Below, in pieces: positions 1 through 6,828 of a DNA stretch of 10,774 nucleotides. The stretch covers positions 1 through 10,774 of the forward strand of contig DATFCQ010000079.1 in assembly GCA_035252905.1 (NCBI GenBank), in the 5' to 3' direction. This DNA comes from AP-15 sp035252905. GTDB lineage: Bacteria > Pseudomonadota > Alphaproteobacteria > ATCC43930 > CGMCC-115725. Under the pieces are notes generated by a model. That model made no database searches and was not told where the DNA came from. It was given only the letters and a program-made list of their open reading frames with translations. The position numbers and the translations under genes are program-made. Positions within the stretch are counted from its first letter, which is position 1. Each line of letters opens with the position of its first letter.

Positions 1-1147
1 GCCGCCGCGGGACTGGGTCGGCGCGGCGGCCGGCGACAGGGCGCGCGAGATCCTGCGTCTGGCGCGGGCGCGGGATAGGCAATTGAAGCACGCGCAGGCG
101 CGGCGCGCGGCGGCCGAAGCGATCATCGCCGCAATTCCCGACCCGCTGATCGTGCTCGACGACGCGCGCCGGATCGTCCGCGCCAACCGGGCGGCGGAGG
201 CGCTGCTCGGCCCGCTCGCCGAGACGCGCGACCTTGCGACTGCGCTGCGCCATCCGGACCTGTTGGCGGCCGCCGACGCGGTATTGCGCGGCGAAGTGAG
301 CCGCGTCGTCGACTTCGCCGTCGCGGTGCCGATCGCGCGGCAATTGCGCGCCCGCCTGTCGCGGATCGAACCTGGCGCCGCCGCTCTCGTTCTCGACGAC
401 GTCACCGCCATGAAGCGCACCGAGCGGATGCGCGCCGATTTCATCGCCAATGCCAGCCACGAATTGCGCACGCCGCTCGCCGCATTGAGCGGGTTTATCG
501 AGACCCTGCGCGGACCGGCGCGCGAGGACGCAGAGGCGCGCGAGCGCTTTCTCGCGATCATGCAGCAGGAGGCGCGGCGCATGGCGCGGCTGGTCGACGA
601 CCTGCTGTCGCTGTCCCGGGTCGAGATCAACGAGCATGTCCCGCCGCGGGACCGGGTGGCGCTCGCGCCGCTCTTGCACGAAGCCGCCGAGGCGCTCGAA
701 TTGCGCGCTAGCGAGCGGCACATGCGCTTTGTGCTTTGCCTCGCGCCGGATCTTCCCGACGTCGTCGGCGAGCGCGACGAGCTTGTGCGGCTGTTCCACA
801 ACCTGCTCGACAATGCGGTCAAATACGGGCGGATCGGCGGCACGATCACGATTGCCGCCGAGCCCGTATCGCGGCGGACGCCCGCCGGTCCCGTCCGGTT
901 CGTCGCGGTCGCGGTCAGGGACGAGGGCGAGGGAATCGCCCGCGAACATCTGCCGCGGCTGACCGAACGGTTCTATCGCGTCGACACCGCCCGCTCGCGC
1001 GCAATGGGCGGCACCGGGCTGGGGCTCGCCATCGTCAAGCACATCCTCAACCGCCACCGCGGCGTTCTCGAGATCGCCAGCACGGAGGGGACCGGCTCGG
1101 TCTTCACCGCCTTTCTGCGGGCCTGTCCGGCTGTCACAGAACCGTAA
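1..1147 (+). CDS. phoR: Phosphate regulon sensor histidine kinase PhoR (5' partial)
   Basis: This is the sensor kinase that phosphorylates PhoB under phosphate limitation. The reading frame is open from base 2, so the gene begins upstream of the window; the TTG at 83 is not needed as a start. PhoR proteins normally have N-terminal membrane helices, and these would lie outside. Visible in order are a PAS-like domain (about 115-400; IPDPLIVLDDARRIVRANRA), the HisKA dimerisation helix with the phospho-acceptor His at 458-460 (NASHELRTPLAAL), and the HATPase domain with N box HNLLDNAVKYG (about 797-829), DEGEG (about 920-934) and GGTGLGLAIVKH (about 1007-1042). All catalytic motifs are intact. 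The taa stop (1145-1147) lies inside the PHO-box array that serves pstS. Assignment to PhoR rather than a generic kinase rests on the motifs plus the adjacent pst-phoU-phoB genes. Confidence 0.93.
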   Translation, partial: PPRDWVGAAAGDRAREILRLARARDRQLKHAQARRAAAEAIIAAIPDPLIVLDDARRIVRANRAAEALLGPLAETRDLATALRHPDLLAAADAVLRGEVSRVVDFAVAVPIARQLRARLSRIEPGAAALVLDDVTAMKRTERMRADFIANASHELRTPLAALSGFIETLRGPAREDAEARERFLAIMQQEARRMARLVDDLLSLSRVEINEHVPPRDRVALAPLLHEAAEALELRASERHMRFVLCLAPDLPDVVGERDELVRLFHNLLDNAVKYGRIGGTITIAAEPVSRRTPAGPVRFVAVAVRDEGEGIAREHLPRLTERFYRVDTARSRAMGGTGLGLAIVKHILNRHRGVLEIASTEGTGSVFTAFLRACPAVTEP

Positions 1148-1170
1148 TAAAACCGTCATCGCAGCGTCGC
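1131..1170 (+). promoter_or_regulatory. PHO-box array (PhoB binding sites) for pstS
   Basis: Four 7-bp units recur every 11 bp: CTGTCAC (1131), CCGTAAT (1142), CCGTCAT (1153) and GCGTCGC (1164). Spacers are 4 bp, A-rich in the first two (AGAA, AAAA). The PHO-box consensus is CTGTCAT repeated with 4-bp spacers. The first three units match well and the fourth is weak. The array overlaps the last codons and stop of phoR. Unit four ends 10 bp before a -10-like element at 1181, which is the spacing of PhoB-activated promoters that lack a -35. Confidence 0.82.
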
Positions 1171-1180
1171 GTCCGGCGGG

Positions 1181-1186
1181 TATGAA
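1181..1186 (+). promoter_or_regulatory. -10 element of the PhoB-activated pstS promoter
   Basis: TATGAA resembles TATAAT and begins after a 10-nt gap from the last PHO-box unit. No -35 hexamer is visible at the right distance, as expected for a PhoB-dependent promoter. A transcript would begin near 1192-1195, giving a leader of more than 220 nt before pstS. The assignment is by spacing and similarity only. Confidence 0.55.
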
Positions 1187-1250
1187 CGGAGGCCGTGAAG
1201 TCCGGCGGGCTGGCTAACAAGGCAGGTATGGTTGGCTTATTCCCCCATTG

Positions 1251-1406
1251 TCGTCCCGGCAAAGGCCGGGACCCACGGCTCCGCCGCTCCAAACCCCTCA
1301 AGCATGGCACGGCCGTGCCAACGATCACCGGCTCGTGCCGCGGAAAGGTGGATCCCGGCCTTCCCCACGGGTCGAGCCCGTGGGCTGAAGGCCCACGGGA
1401 TGACGA
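1251..1406. repeat. Palindromic repeat element (REP/MITE-like) in the pstS leader
   Basis: The gap between phoR and pstS (1148-1420) holds the pho promoter and then this element. Its left end is a hairpin, GTCCCGGC (1253-1260) and GCCGGGAC (1265-1272), with a 4-nt loop. Its right end is a perfect 8-bp stem, CCCACGGG (1364-1371) and CCCGTGGG (1377-1384). Further outer pairing joins GATCCCGGCCTTC (1351-1363) to GAAGGCC plus GGGAT (1387-1401). The ends TCGTCCC and GGGATGACGA form imperfect terminal inverted repeats. Elements of the style 'TCGTCCCGGC-AAA-GCCGGGACCCA' are commonly dispersed between genes in alphaproteobacteria. No transposase is encoded. It sits between promoter and gene, so it would be transcribed as structured leader RNA. 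Confidence 0.72.
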
Positions 1407-1410
1407 GGGT

Positions 1411-1415
1411 AGAGG
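1411..1415 (+). promoter_or_regulatory. Ribosome binding site before ATG 1421
   Basis: AGAGG lies 5 nt before ATG 1421. It is the only well-placed Shine-Dalgarno plus start codon between the repeat element and the pstS signal peptide. This supports initiation at 1421, although that ATG is one frame away from the rest of pstS. Confidence 0.5.
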
Positions 1416-1420
1416 CGGTC

Positions 1421-2493
1421 ATGCGAGATGTTCGCGTGCTCCGGCACGGCAGGGTGCTGATTTTCGTGCGCCGCTGTGGCGGCTCGCCATCGCGCTTCTC
1501 GCTCTTGCCGCGGCGCCGGCGGCGTCTGCCGCGACCCAGCTCATCGGGGCCGGTTCGACCTTCGACTTTCCGTTCTTTTCAAAGGCATTCTACGCCTATA
1601 ACGAAAATCACCCCGACGTGACGATAAACTATCAGTCGATCGGCAGCGGCGGCGGCATTCAGCAATTGATCGCCGGAGCCGTCGATTTCGGCGCCAGCGA
1701 CGTGCCGATGGATGCGCAGGAACTGGCGCGCGCCTCGGCCCCGATCCTGCAGATCCCGGTGACCCTCGGCGGCGAGGGCCTCGCCTACAATCTGCCGGGT
1801 ATCAAAAAAGGCCTGCGCCTGACGGAGCAGATCGTCGCCGACATCTATCTCGGCAAGATCACGAAATGGAACGATCCCGCTCTCGCCCAGCAAAACCCCG
1901 GGACTGCGCTTCCCGATACGAAGATCACCGTGGTGCACCGCTCCGACGGTTCGGGAACGACATACATCTTTACCGATTTTTTGAGCCATGTGTCGCCCGT
2001 GTGGAAAGACAAGGTCGGCACCGGCAAAAGCGTCGCTTGGCCGGCGCCGAGCAGCGTCGGCGGCAAGGGCAATGAGGGGGTCGCCGGCCTCGTCCGCCAG
2101 ATCCCCGGCGCGATCGGTTATGTCGAGCTTTCTTATCTGCTGGAAAACGACATGCCCTATGCCTTGTTGCAAAACAAGGCCGGCAAATACCTCTATCCGA
2201 CGATCGCGACGGTGGCGGCCGCCGCCGCGACCAAGCCCGATATCTCGGCTGCGAACTTCTCAATCGTCGATACGGATTGCGCCGATTGCTATCCGATCAG
2301 CGGTTATTCCTGGGTTCTTTTGTATCAGGCGCCGGCCGATCCGGAGCGCGGCAGGCTGCTCAAGGGGGTGATGACTTGGCTCGTCACAAAGGCGCAGCCG
2401 ATCGCCGCATCGATCGGCTACGTTCCGCTGCCCGCCAATGTGCAGCAGCGGGCTTTGCACATCCTTGCCCTGATGGTGCTCAAAGGCCAATGA
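1421..2493 (+). CDS. pstS: Periplasmic phosphate-binding protein PstS, with apparent frameshift in signal peptide
   Basis: PstS captures inorganic phosphate in the periplasm and delivers it to PstCA. The mature protein (1531-2490, 320 residues) is intact. It begins after a signal peptide ending AAPAASA|ATQ and carries the phosphate-binding segments GAGSTF, SIGSGGG, DFGASD and HRSDGSGTTY, with the C-terminal YPISGYSW region. In its own frame there is no ATG, GTG or TTG between GTG 1348 and the mature protein. That frame is open back to GTG 1195, but only by reading through the palindromic repeat. ATG 1421, with a good ribosome site, gives an Arg-rich n-region (MRDVRVLRHGRVLIFVRR) in the +2 frame. 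Adding one base near 1474 would join it to LWRLAIALLALAAAP and give about 357 residues, a normal PstS size. CTG 1474 is a weaker alternative start. An unusual CADC motif lies at 2278-2289. Function is certain, the start is not. Confidence 0.9.
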
Positions 2494-2500
2494 GGGGCGG

Positions 2501-3472
2501 GTGAAGAGCCGGGCGGCAGCGGCGGACAGGCGGCACTTTGACAGCCGCGGGCACAAGGGCGCGGCCCAACGACGGGAGCGGATCGCCGCGCGGCTGTTCA
2601 CCGGCGTTCTTTACGTCTGCTGCCTCGTCTTTCTGCTGGTCCTCGGCGGTCTGGCGATCACGCTGCTGTGGAAATCGCGGCTGTCGCTCGCGACTTTCGG
2701 GCCGGAATTTTTGTGGAGCAGCGAATGGGACCCGGTGCACGGCCGCTTTGGCGCCGCGCCCTTCCTCTACGGCACGATGGTCAGCTCGTTGCTCGCTCTG
2801 CTGCTGGCCGGCAGCATCGGCCTATTGGCGGGCGTATTTCTGGCGGAATTCGCGCCGCGCCGCTTGGGGGCCGCGCTCGGCGCGATGATCGAACTGCTGG
2901 CGGCGGTCCCGAGCATCGTCTACGGGTTGTGGGGACTGTTTGTCCTCGCCCCGTTTGTCGGCGGATGGCTCGGCCCGGCCTTGCAGGCGGCTTTCGGTTT
3001 TCTGCCGATCTTTCAAGGGCCGATCTATGGCGTCAGCATGCTGACGGCGGCGCTCGTCCTCTCGGTGATGATCGTGCCGACGATCGCCGCGATCACCCGT
3101 GATCTGATCGCGGCGACGCCGATGCGCTATCGGGAGGCGAGCTTGGCGCTCGGCGCAACCCGCTGGGAAACCATCGCCAAGGTCCTCATACCGGAGGTTC
3201 GCGGCGGGATCTTCGGCGCCTGCATGCTGGCTCTGGGGCGCGCTCTCGGCGAGACGATCGCGACGACGATGGTGATCGGCAACCGCCCCGCCATCGCCGC
3301 CTCTCTGTTGGCGCCCGGTTATACGGTGGCGAGCGTGATCGCCAACGAGTTCACCGAGGCGACATCGGACCTCTATCTGAGCGCGCTGATCGAACTCGGG
3401 CTGATCCTGCTGCTGATCAGCCTGCTCGTCGTCGGCATCGGCCGACTGATGCTGCGTCTCGTTGTGCGCTGA
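2501..3472 (+). CDS. pstC: Phosphate ABC transporter permease PstC
   Basis: PstC is one of the two inner-membrane channel subunits of the Pst importer. The 323-residue protein has a basic N-terminal tail (residues 1-31) and about six membrane helices, the first at about 33-56. The EAA-type loop that docks on the ATPase PstB is REASLALGATRWETIAKVLI (211-230). RALGETIATTMVIGN (247-261) holds the Arg and Glu known to matter in Escherichia coli PstC. The start is GTG, with AGGGG (2493-2497) just upstream and overlapping the pstS stop region. The gap to pstS is only 7 nt, so the two are probably translationally coupled. Confidence 0.94.
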   Translation: MKSRAAAADRRHFDSRGHKGAAQRRERIAARLFTGVLYVCCLVFLLVLGGLAITLLWKSRLSLATFGPEFLWSSEWDPVHGRFGAAPFLYGTMVSSLLALLLAGSIGLLAGVFLAEFAPRRLGAALGAMIELLAAVPSIVYGLWGLFVLAPFVGGWLGPALQAAFGFLPIFQGPIYGVSMLTAALVLSVMIVPTIAAITRDLIAATPMRYREASLALGATRWETIAKVLIPEVRGGIFGACMLALGRALGETIATTMVIGNRPAIAASLLAPGYTVASVIANEFTEATSDLYLSALIELGLILLLISLLVVGIGRLMLRLVVR

Positions 3473-3480
3473 GGGATCGC

Positions 3481-4341
3481 ATGGGTGTTCTGTCGATACC
3501 GGCGCGACGGCGCATTGCAAGCGCCTTGTGGACGGCAGCGGCGGCGTTGTGCGCCTGCGGGGTCGCCGCCGTTCTGCTGCTGGTCCTCGGCTACATCCTG
3601 CGCGAGGGGTTCGCGGCACTGTCGCCGTCCTTTTTCGTGCGTCTGCCGCGCCCGGTCGGGGTGCCGGGAGGCGGCATCGGCAACGGCATCGTCGGCAGCG
3701 CCATCACCGTCGCGATCGCCGCCCTGATGGCTTTTCCCGCCGGGATCTTTGTCGGCATCTATGCCGGCGTTTACGCTCATCGCCGGTTGGCGCAGGGGTT
3801 GAGCTTTCTCGCAGACGTCCTGGCCGGCGTGCCGAGCATCGCGATCGGCATCTATGCCTACATCCTGCTGGTCATCCCGTTTCGCGGGTTCTCGGCCGTG
3901 TCGGCGTCGTTCGCCCTGGCCGTGTTGATGATGCCGCTGGTGATCCGCACGACCGAAGGCGCCCTTCAAGGCGTCCCGCGGGAACTGCGCGAAGCGGCAA
4001 CGGCGCTCGGCGCAACGGACTACCGGGTGACCGGCAAGGTCCTGCTGGCGGCCGCGCGGCCCGGCATCGTCACCGGGCTGTTGTTGGCGGTGGCACGGAT
4101 CACCGGCGAGACCGCACCCCTGTTGTTCACCGCCTTTGGCAACCAGTTCTGGGAGTTTGACCCGACCAAGCCGATGGCCGAATTGCCATTGCAGATCTTC
4201 ACCTACGCCATTTCCCCGTATCGCGACTGGCACCGGCAGGCCTGGGGCGGCGCGCTCGTTCTGATCGCCGCCGTCTTCCTGCTGAGCCTCGCCGCCCGCC
4301 TGTCGTTCCGGCTGCTCCGGCGCGGAGCCGCAGAGCCTTGA
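3481..4341 (+). CDS. pstA: Phosphate ABC transporter permease PstA
   Basis: This is the second membrane subunit of the Pst channel, partnering PstC. It has 286 residues and about six hydrophobic helices (for example 18-40, 70-97 and 257-275). The segment GVPSIAIGIYAYIL (117-130) is typical of PstA. The EAA-type coupling loop is LREAATALGATDYRVTGKVL (169-188), and ARITGETAPLLFTAFGN (205-221) contains the conserved Arg-x-x-Gly-Glu. ATG 3481 is preceded by GAGGG (3471-3475) in the pstC stop region, 8 nt after pstC ends. The length matches the family. Confidence 0.94.
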   Translation: MGVLSIPARRRIASALWTAAAALCACGVAAVLLLVLGYILREGFAALSPSFFVRLPRPVGVPGGGIGNGIVGSAITVAIAALMAFPAGIFVGIYAGVYAHRRLAQGLSFLADVLAGVPSIAIGIYAYILLVIPFRGFSAVSASFALAVLMMPLVIRTTEGALQGVPRELREAATALGATDYRVTGKVLLAAARPGIVTGLLLAVARITGETAPLLFTAFGNQFWEFDPTKPMAELPLQIFTYAISPYRDWHRQAWGGALVLIAAVFLLSLAARLSFRLLRRGAAEP

Positions 4342-4375
4342 CCCCGGTCTTTTGCCCGATGGAGCGCTTGCCGCG

Positions 4376-5200
4376 ATGACCTCCGTCCAACTCGACACGC
4401 CGCCCGCACGCGAAGCGGGCCGATCGCCGTCTGCCGGCCCGGCGCCGCGCGAGAAGGTGTCGATCCGCGATCTCAGCTTCTACTACGGCAGCGCGCAAGC
4501 GCTGCATGCCGTCACCGTGCCGCTCTACGACAAATGCGTGACCGCGTTCATCGGCCCGTCGGGCTGCGGCAAGTCGACCCTGTTGCGGGTGTTGAACCGC
4601 ATCTACGAGCTTTATCCCGGGCAGCGCGCGACCGGCGAAGTCCTCGTCGACGGCGAGAATATCCTGCGGCCCGGGCTCGACCTCAATCTGCTGCGCGCCC
4701 GGATCGGCATGGTGTTCCAGAAGCCGACGCCGTTCCCGATGTCGATCTTCGACAATATCGCCTTCGGCATCCGCCTCTACGAAAAGCTGCCGCGCTCGGA
4801 ACTTGCCGATCGGGTCGAGGGAGCGCTGCGCCGGGCCGCCTTGTGGGAAGAGGTCAGGAGCAAATTGAAGCAGAGCGGCCAGAGCCTCTCCGGCGGCCAG
4901 CAGCAGCGCCTGTGCATCGCCCGGGCAATCGCCGTCGAGCCGGAAATCCTGTTGCTCGACGAGCCCGCCTCGGCTCTCGACCCGATCTCGACCCAGCGCA
5001 TCGAGGAACTGGTCGCGGAATTGAAATCGGATTATTGCGTTGCCATCGTCACCCACAACATGCAGCAGGCGGCGCGCAGCTCCGACTATACCGCGTTCAT
5101 GTATCTGGGCCGGCTGGTCGAGTTTGACGAAACCGAGCACATCTTCACGCGCCCGAAGGAGAAGCGCACCGAGGACTACATCACCGGACGGTTCGGCTGA
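4376..5200 (+). CDS. pstB: Phosphate ABC transporter ATPase PstB
   Basis: PstB is the cytoplasmic ATPase that powers PstCA. The 274-residue product carries Walker A GPSGCGKST (60-68), Q-loop VFQKPTPFPMS (Gln115), ABC signature LSGGQQQR (171-178), Walker B ILLLDEP (191-197), D-loop SALD and switch His227 in VTHNM. The C-terminus LVEFDETEHIF...YITGRFG is characteristic of PstB. ATG 4376 was chosen because GGAG (4361-4364) lies about 11 nt upstream. An in-frame TTG at 4352 would add eight residues without similarity to PstB. About 28 N-terminal residues before the ABC core are Pro/Ala-rich and probably disordered. It follows pstA by 34 nt in the same operon. Confidence 0.95.
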   Translation: MTSVQLDTPPAREAGRSPSAGPAPREKVSIRDLSFYYGSAQALHAVTVPLYDKCVTAFIGPSGCGKSTLLRVLNRIYELYPGQRATGEVLVDGENILRPGLDLNLLRARIGMVFQKPTPFPMSIFDNIAFGIRLYEKLPRSELADRVEGALRRAALWEEVRSKLKQSGQSLSGGQQQRLCIARAIAVEPEILLLDEPASALDPISTQRIEELVAELKSDYCVAIVTHNMQQAARSSDYTAFMYLGRLVEFDETEHIFTRPKEKRTEDYITGRFG

Positions 5201-5205
5201 GGAGC

Positions 5206-5291
5206 GGCGGAATGCGCTCCGCTTCGCTGCGCTTTTCCGCCCTACGATGTTTCCAGAAAGCGTAGGGCGGAATAGCGTAGCGTATTCCGCC
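5206..5291. repeat. Nested palindromic repeat between pstB and phoU
   Basis: A perfect 12-bp inverted repeat, TTCCGCCCTACG (5235-5246) and CGTAGGGCGGAA (5261-5272), encloses a 14-nt loop. An outer pair, GGCGGAATGCG (5206-5216) and CGTATTCCGCC (5281-5291), matches at 10 of 11 positions. The whole 86 bp can therefore fold as a long nested hairpin. The core GTAGGGCGGAATAGCGTAGC resembles a palindromic repeat dispersed through many proteobacterial genomes. Its position inside the operon means it would be transcribed, and it may affect mRNA stability or partial termination before phoU. Confidence 0.75.
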
Positions 5292-5319
5292 AATTTTGAA
5301 GGCGGCGGGAGCGAGGGCG

Positions 5320-6033
5320 ATGTCTTCCGAGCACATCATCAGGAGCTACGACGAGGAACTGGCGAAACTCAATCGCACGATCGTCGAGATGGGCGGGCGC
5401 GCCGAGAGCCAGCTCGCACTGGCGATCGAGGCGGTCACGACCCGCGACAGCGAACTTGCGGCGCGGGTGGTCGAGGCCGATGCCGCGGTCGACCGGCTCG
5501 AACGCGATCTCGACAATCTCGCGATCCGCATCCTGGCCTTGCGCCAGCCGATGGCGCGCGATTTGCGGGAAATCTTTGCCGCCCTCAAGGTGGCCAGCGA
5601 CCTCGAACGGATGTGCGACTATGCGGCGAACATCGCCAAGCGCTCGATCGCATTGAACCAGACCCCGCCGGTCCAGCCGGTCGGCGCCCTGCCGCGCATG
5701 GCCCGTCTCGCCCAATTGATGGTCAAGGACGTGCTGGACGCCTATGTCGCGCACGACGCTGACAAGGCGATCGCGGTGTGGATGCGGGACGAGGAGCTTG
5801 ATGAAATGTATTCGAGCCTGTTCCGCGAGCTGTTGACCTATATGATGGAAGACCCGCGCAATATCAGCGCGTCGACCCATCTGCTCTTCATGGCCAAGAA
5901 CATCGAGCGGATCGGCGATCACGCCACCAATATCGCGGAGAACGTATACTACCTGGTGCACGGCACGCCGCTCAGCGAGACGCGGCCGAAGGGCGACAAT
6001 TCGAGCCTCGAAGTCGTGACGCCGCACCCATGA
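5320..6033 (+). CDS. phoU: Phosphate signalling regulator PhoU
   Basis: PhoU links the Pst transporter to PhoR and keeps the regulon off when phosphate is plentiful. The 237-residue protein has two three-helix PhoU domains. Each carries the acidic metal-binding signature: DLERMCDYAANIAKR (94-108) and KNIERIGDHATNIAENVY (193-210). The start ATG 5320 has GGGAG (5307-5311) 8 nt upstream, and residues MSSEHIIRSYDEEL begin as PhoU proteins usually do. An in-frame TTG at 5296 lies next to the upstream repeat and was not used. The stop overlaps the phoB start (ATGA), so the two are translationally coupled. The 119-nt gap from pstB, filled by a palindrome, is the largest gap downstream of pstS in this operon. 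Confidence 0.95.
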   Translation: MSSEHIIRSYDEELAKLNRTIVEMGGRAESQLALAIEAVTTRDSELAARVVEADAAVDRLERDLDNLAIRILALRQPMARDLREIFAALKVASDLERMCDYAANIAKRSIALNQTPPVQPVGALPRMARLAQLMVKDVLDAYVAHDADKAIAVWMRDEELDEMYSSLFRELLTYMMEDPRNISASTHLLFMAKNIERIGDHATNIAENVYYLVHGTPLSETRPKGDNSSLEVVTPHP

Positions 6034-6722
6034 AGCCGCTTGTCCTGGTCGTCGAGGACGAGGCGCCGCTCGTCGTGATGCTGCGCTACACTCTCGAAAA
6101 GGAAGGGTTCGCGGTTGCCGCGGCGGCCGACGGCGAAGACGCGCTGTTGCAGATCGCCGAGCGCCGGCCCGACATCGTGTTGCTCGACTGGATGCTGCCG
6201 CGCGTGTCCGGCCTTGAAGTCTGTCGCCGGCTCCGCCGTTCGCCGCAGACCCGCAACCTGCCCGTCATCCTGTTGACGGCGCGCGGCGAGGAGGGCGACC
6301 GCGTGCGCGGCCTCGACGGCGGCGCCGATGACTATGTCGTCAAGCCGTTCAGTCCGGGCGAACTCGTGGCCCGGATGCGCGCGGTGATCCGGCGCACCCA
6401 GGGAGGCGCGGCCGAGGAAGTGCTGCGTTTTGCCGATATCGAGATGGATCTCGCCGCCCATCGGGTGCGGCGCGCCGGCCGGCCCCTTCATCTCGGCCCG
6501 ACCGAGTTCCGCCTGTTGCGCCACCTGTTGCGACAGCCGAGGCGGGTGTTTTCGCGCGAGCAGCTCCTGGACGCGGTGTGGGGGCAGGAGGCCGATGTCG
6601 AGCCCCGCACCGTCGACGTTCACATCCGCCGCCTGCGCAAGGCGCTGAACGAGGGCGGCGGCCCCGACATCCTGCGCACCGTCCGCGCCGCCGGCTATTC
6701 GCTCGACGAGACGGGAAATTAG
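6030..6722 (+). CDS. phoB: Phosphate regulon response regulator PhoB
   Basis: PhoB is the DNA-binding regulator activated by PhoR; it binds PHO boxes such as those at 1131-1170. The 230-residue protein has an N-terminal receiver domain with the acidic pocket Glu9-Asp10, phospho-acceptor Asp53 (DIVLLDWMLP), Thr83 and Lys105 (VVKPFSPGEL). A C-terminal OmpR/PhoB winged helix follows (about 125-228), with the recognition helix and wing region RTVDVHIRRLRKAL and the ending ILRTVRAAGYSL. The ATG overlaps the phoU stop by 4 nt, so phoB depends on the upstream operon for translation and probably for transcription. Because that operon appears PHO-box controlled, the layout implies positive autoregulation. 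Confidence 0.95.
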   Translation: MKPLVLVVEDEAPLVVMLRYTLEKEGFAVAAAADGEDALLQIAERRPDIVLLDWMLPRVSGLEVCRRLRRSPQTRNLPVILLTARGEEGDRVRGLDGGADDYVVKPFSPGELVARMRAVIRRTQGGAAEEVLRFADIEMDLAAHRVRRAGRPLHLGPTEFRLLRHLLRQPRRVFSREQLLDAVWGQEADVEPRTVDVHIRRLRKALNEGGGPDILRTVRAAGYSLDETGN

Positions 6723-6735
6723 CCTCTTTTTCTCT

Positions 6736-6822
6736 CCATTCCGGCGAAAGCCCTAGGGGCTGCACATGTCTCCATACCTTTTGCCGTCATTCCCGCGGAG
6801 GAAATTTGCGATGGCGGGATGA
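6736..6822. repeat. Degenerate palindromic repeat material between phoB and clc
   Basis: The convergent gap after phoB (6723-6828) has no gene. It contains CATTCCGGCGAAAGCC, half of a typical rhizobial palindromic unit, then a small AGCCC/GGGCT stem (6749-6761). A further inverted pair is TCATTCCCGC (6787-6796) and GCGGGATGA (6814-6822), with one bulged base. It lies between two converging genes and could serve as a weak terminator on either strand, but no T-tract follows the stems. It is treated here as repeat debris. Confidence 0.45.
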
Positions 6823-6828
6823 GACCGG

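Noticed and set aside
1131..1170. Short tandem repeats read as a CRISPR or minisatellite
   Set aside because: The 7-bp units at 11-bp phase match PHO boxes and lie at the pstS promoter; no longer repeats or spacers exist.
1182..1217. Short upstream frame beginning ATG 1182 (MNGGREVRRAG)
   Set aside because: Its ATG overlaps the -10 element and would lie upstream of the expected transcript start. It has no other support, though it might be a relic of an older pstS start.
1195..1420. N-terminal extension of PstS starting at GTG 1195, or at ATG 1228
   Set aside because: The extension encodes the palindromic repeat, is not signal-peptide-like, and the predicted transcript start (about 1192-1195) leaves no room for a ribosome site before GTG 1195.
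3373..4398. Long minus-strand open frame of 341 codons opposite pstA
   Set aside because: Same reason: Gln/Arg/Gly-rich, no recognisable fold, fully antisense to pstA.
4199..5293. Long minus-strand open frame of 364 codons opposite pstB
   Set aside because: It is a codon-bias shadow: GC-rich genes leave long open antisense frames. The sequence is low-complexity Arg/Ala/Gly with no domain, and pstB is certain on the other strand.
6745..6765. Intrinsic terminator after phoB (AGCCC-TAG-GGGCT)
   Set aside because: The stem is only 5 bp and no T-run follows on either strand, so it was not called as a terminator.
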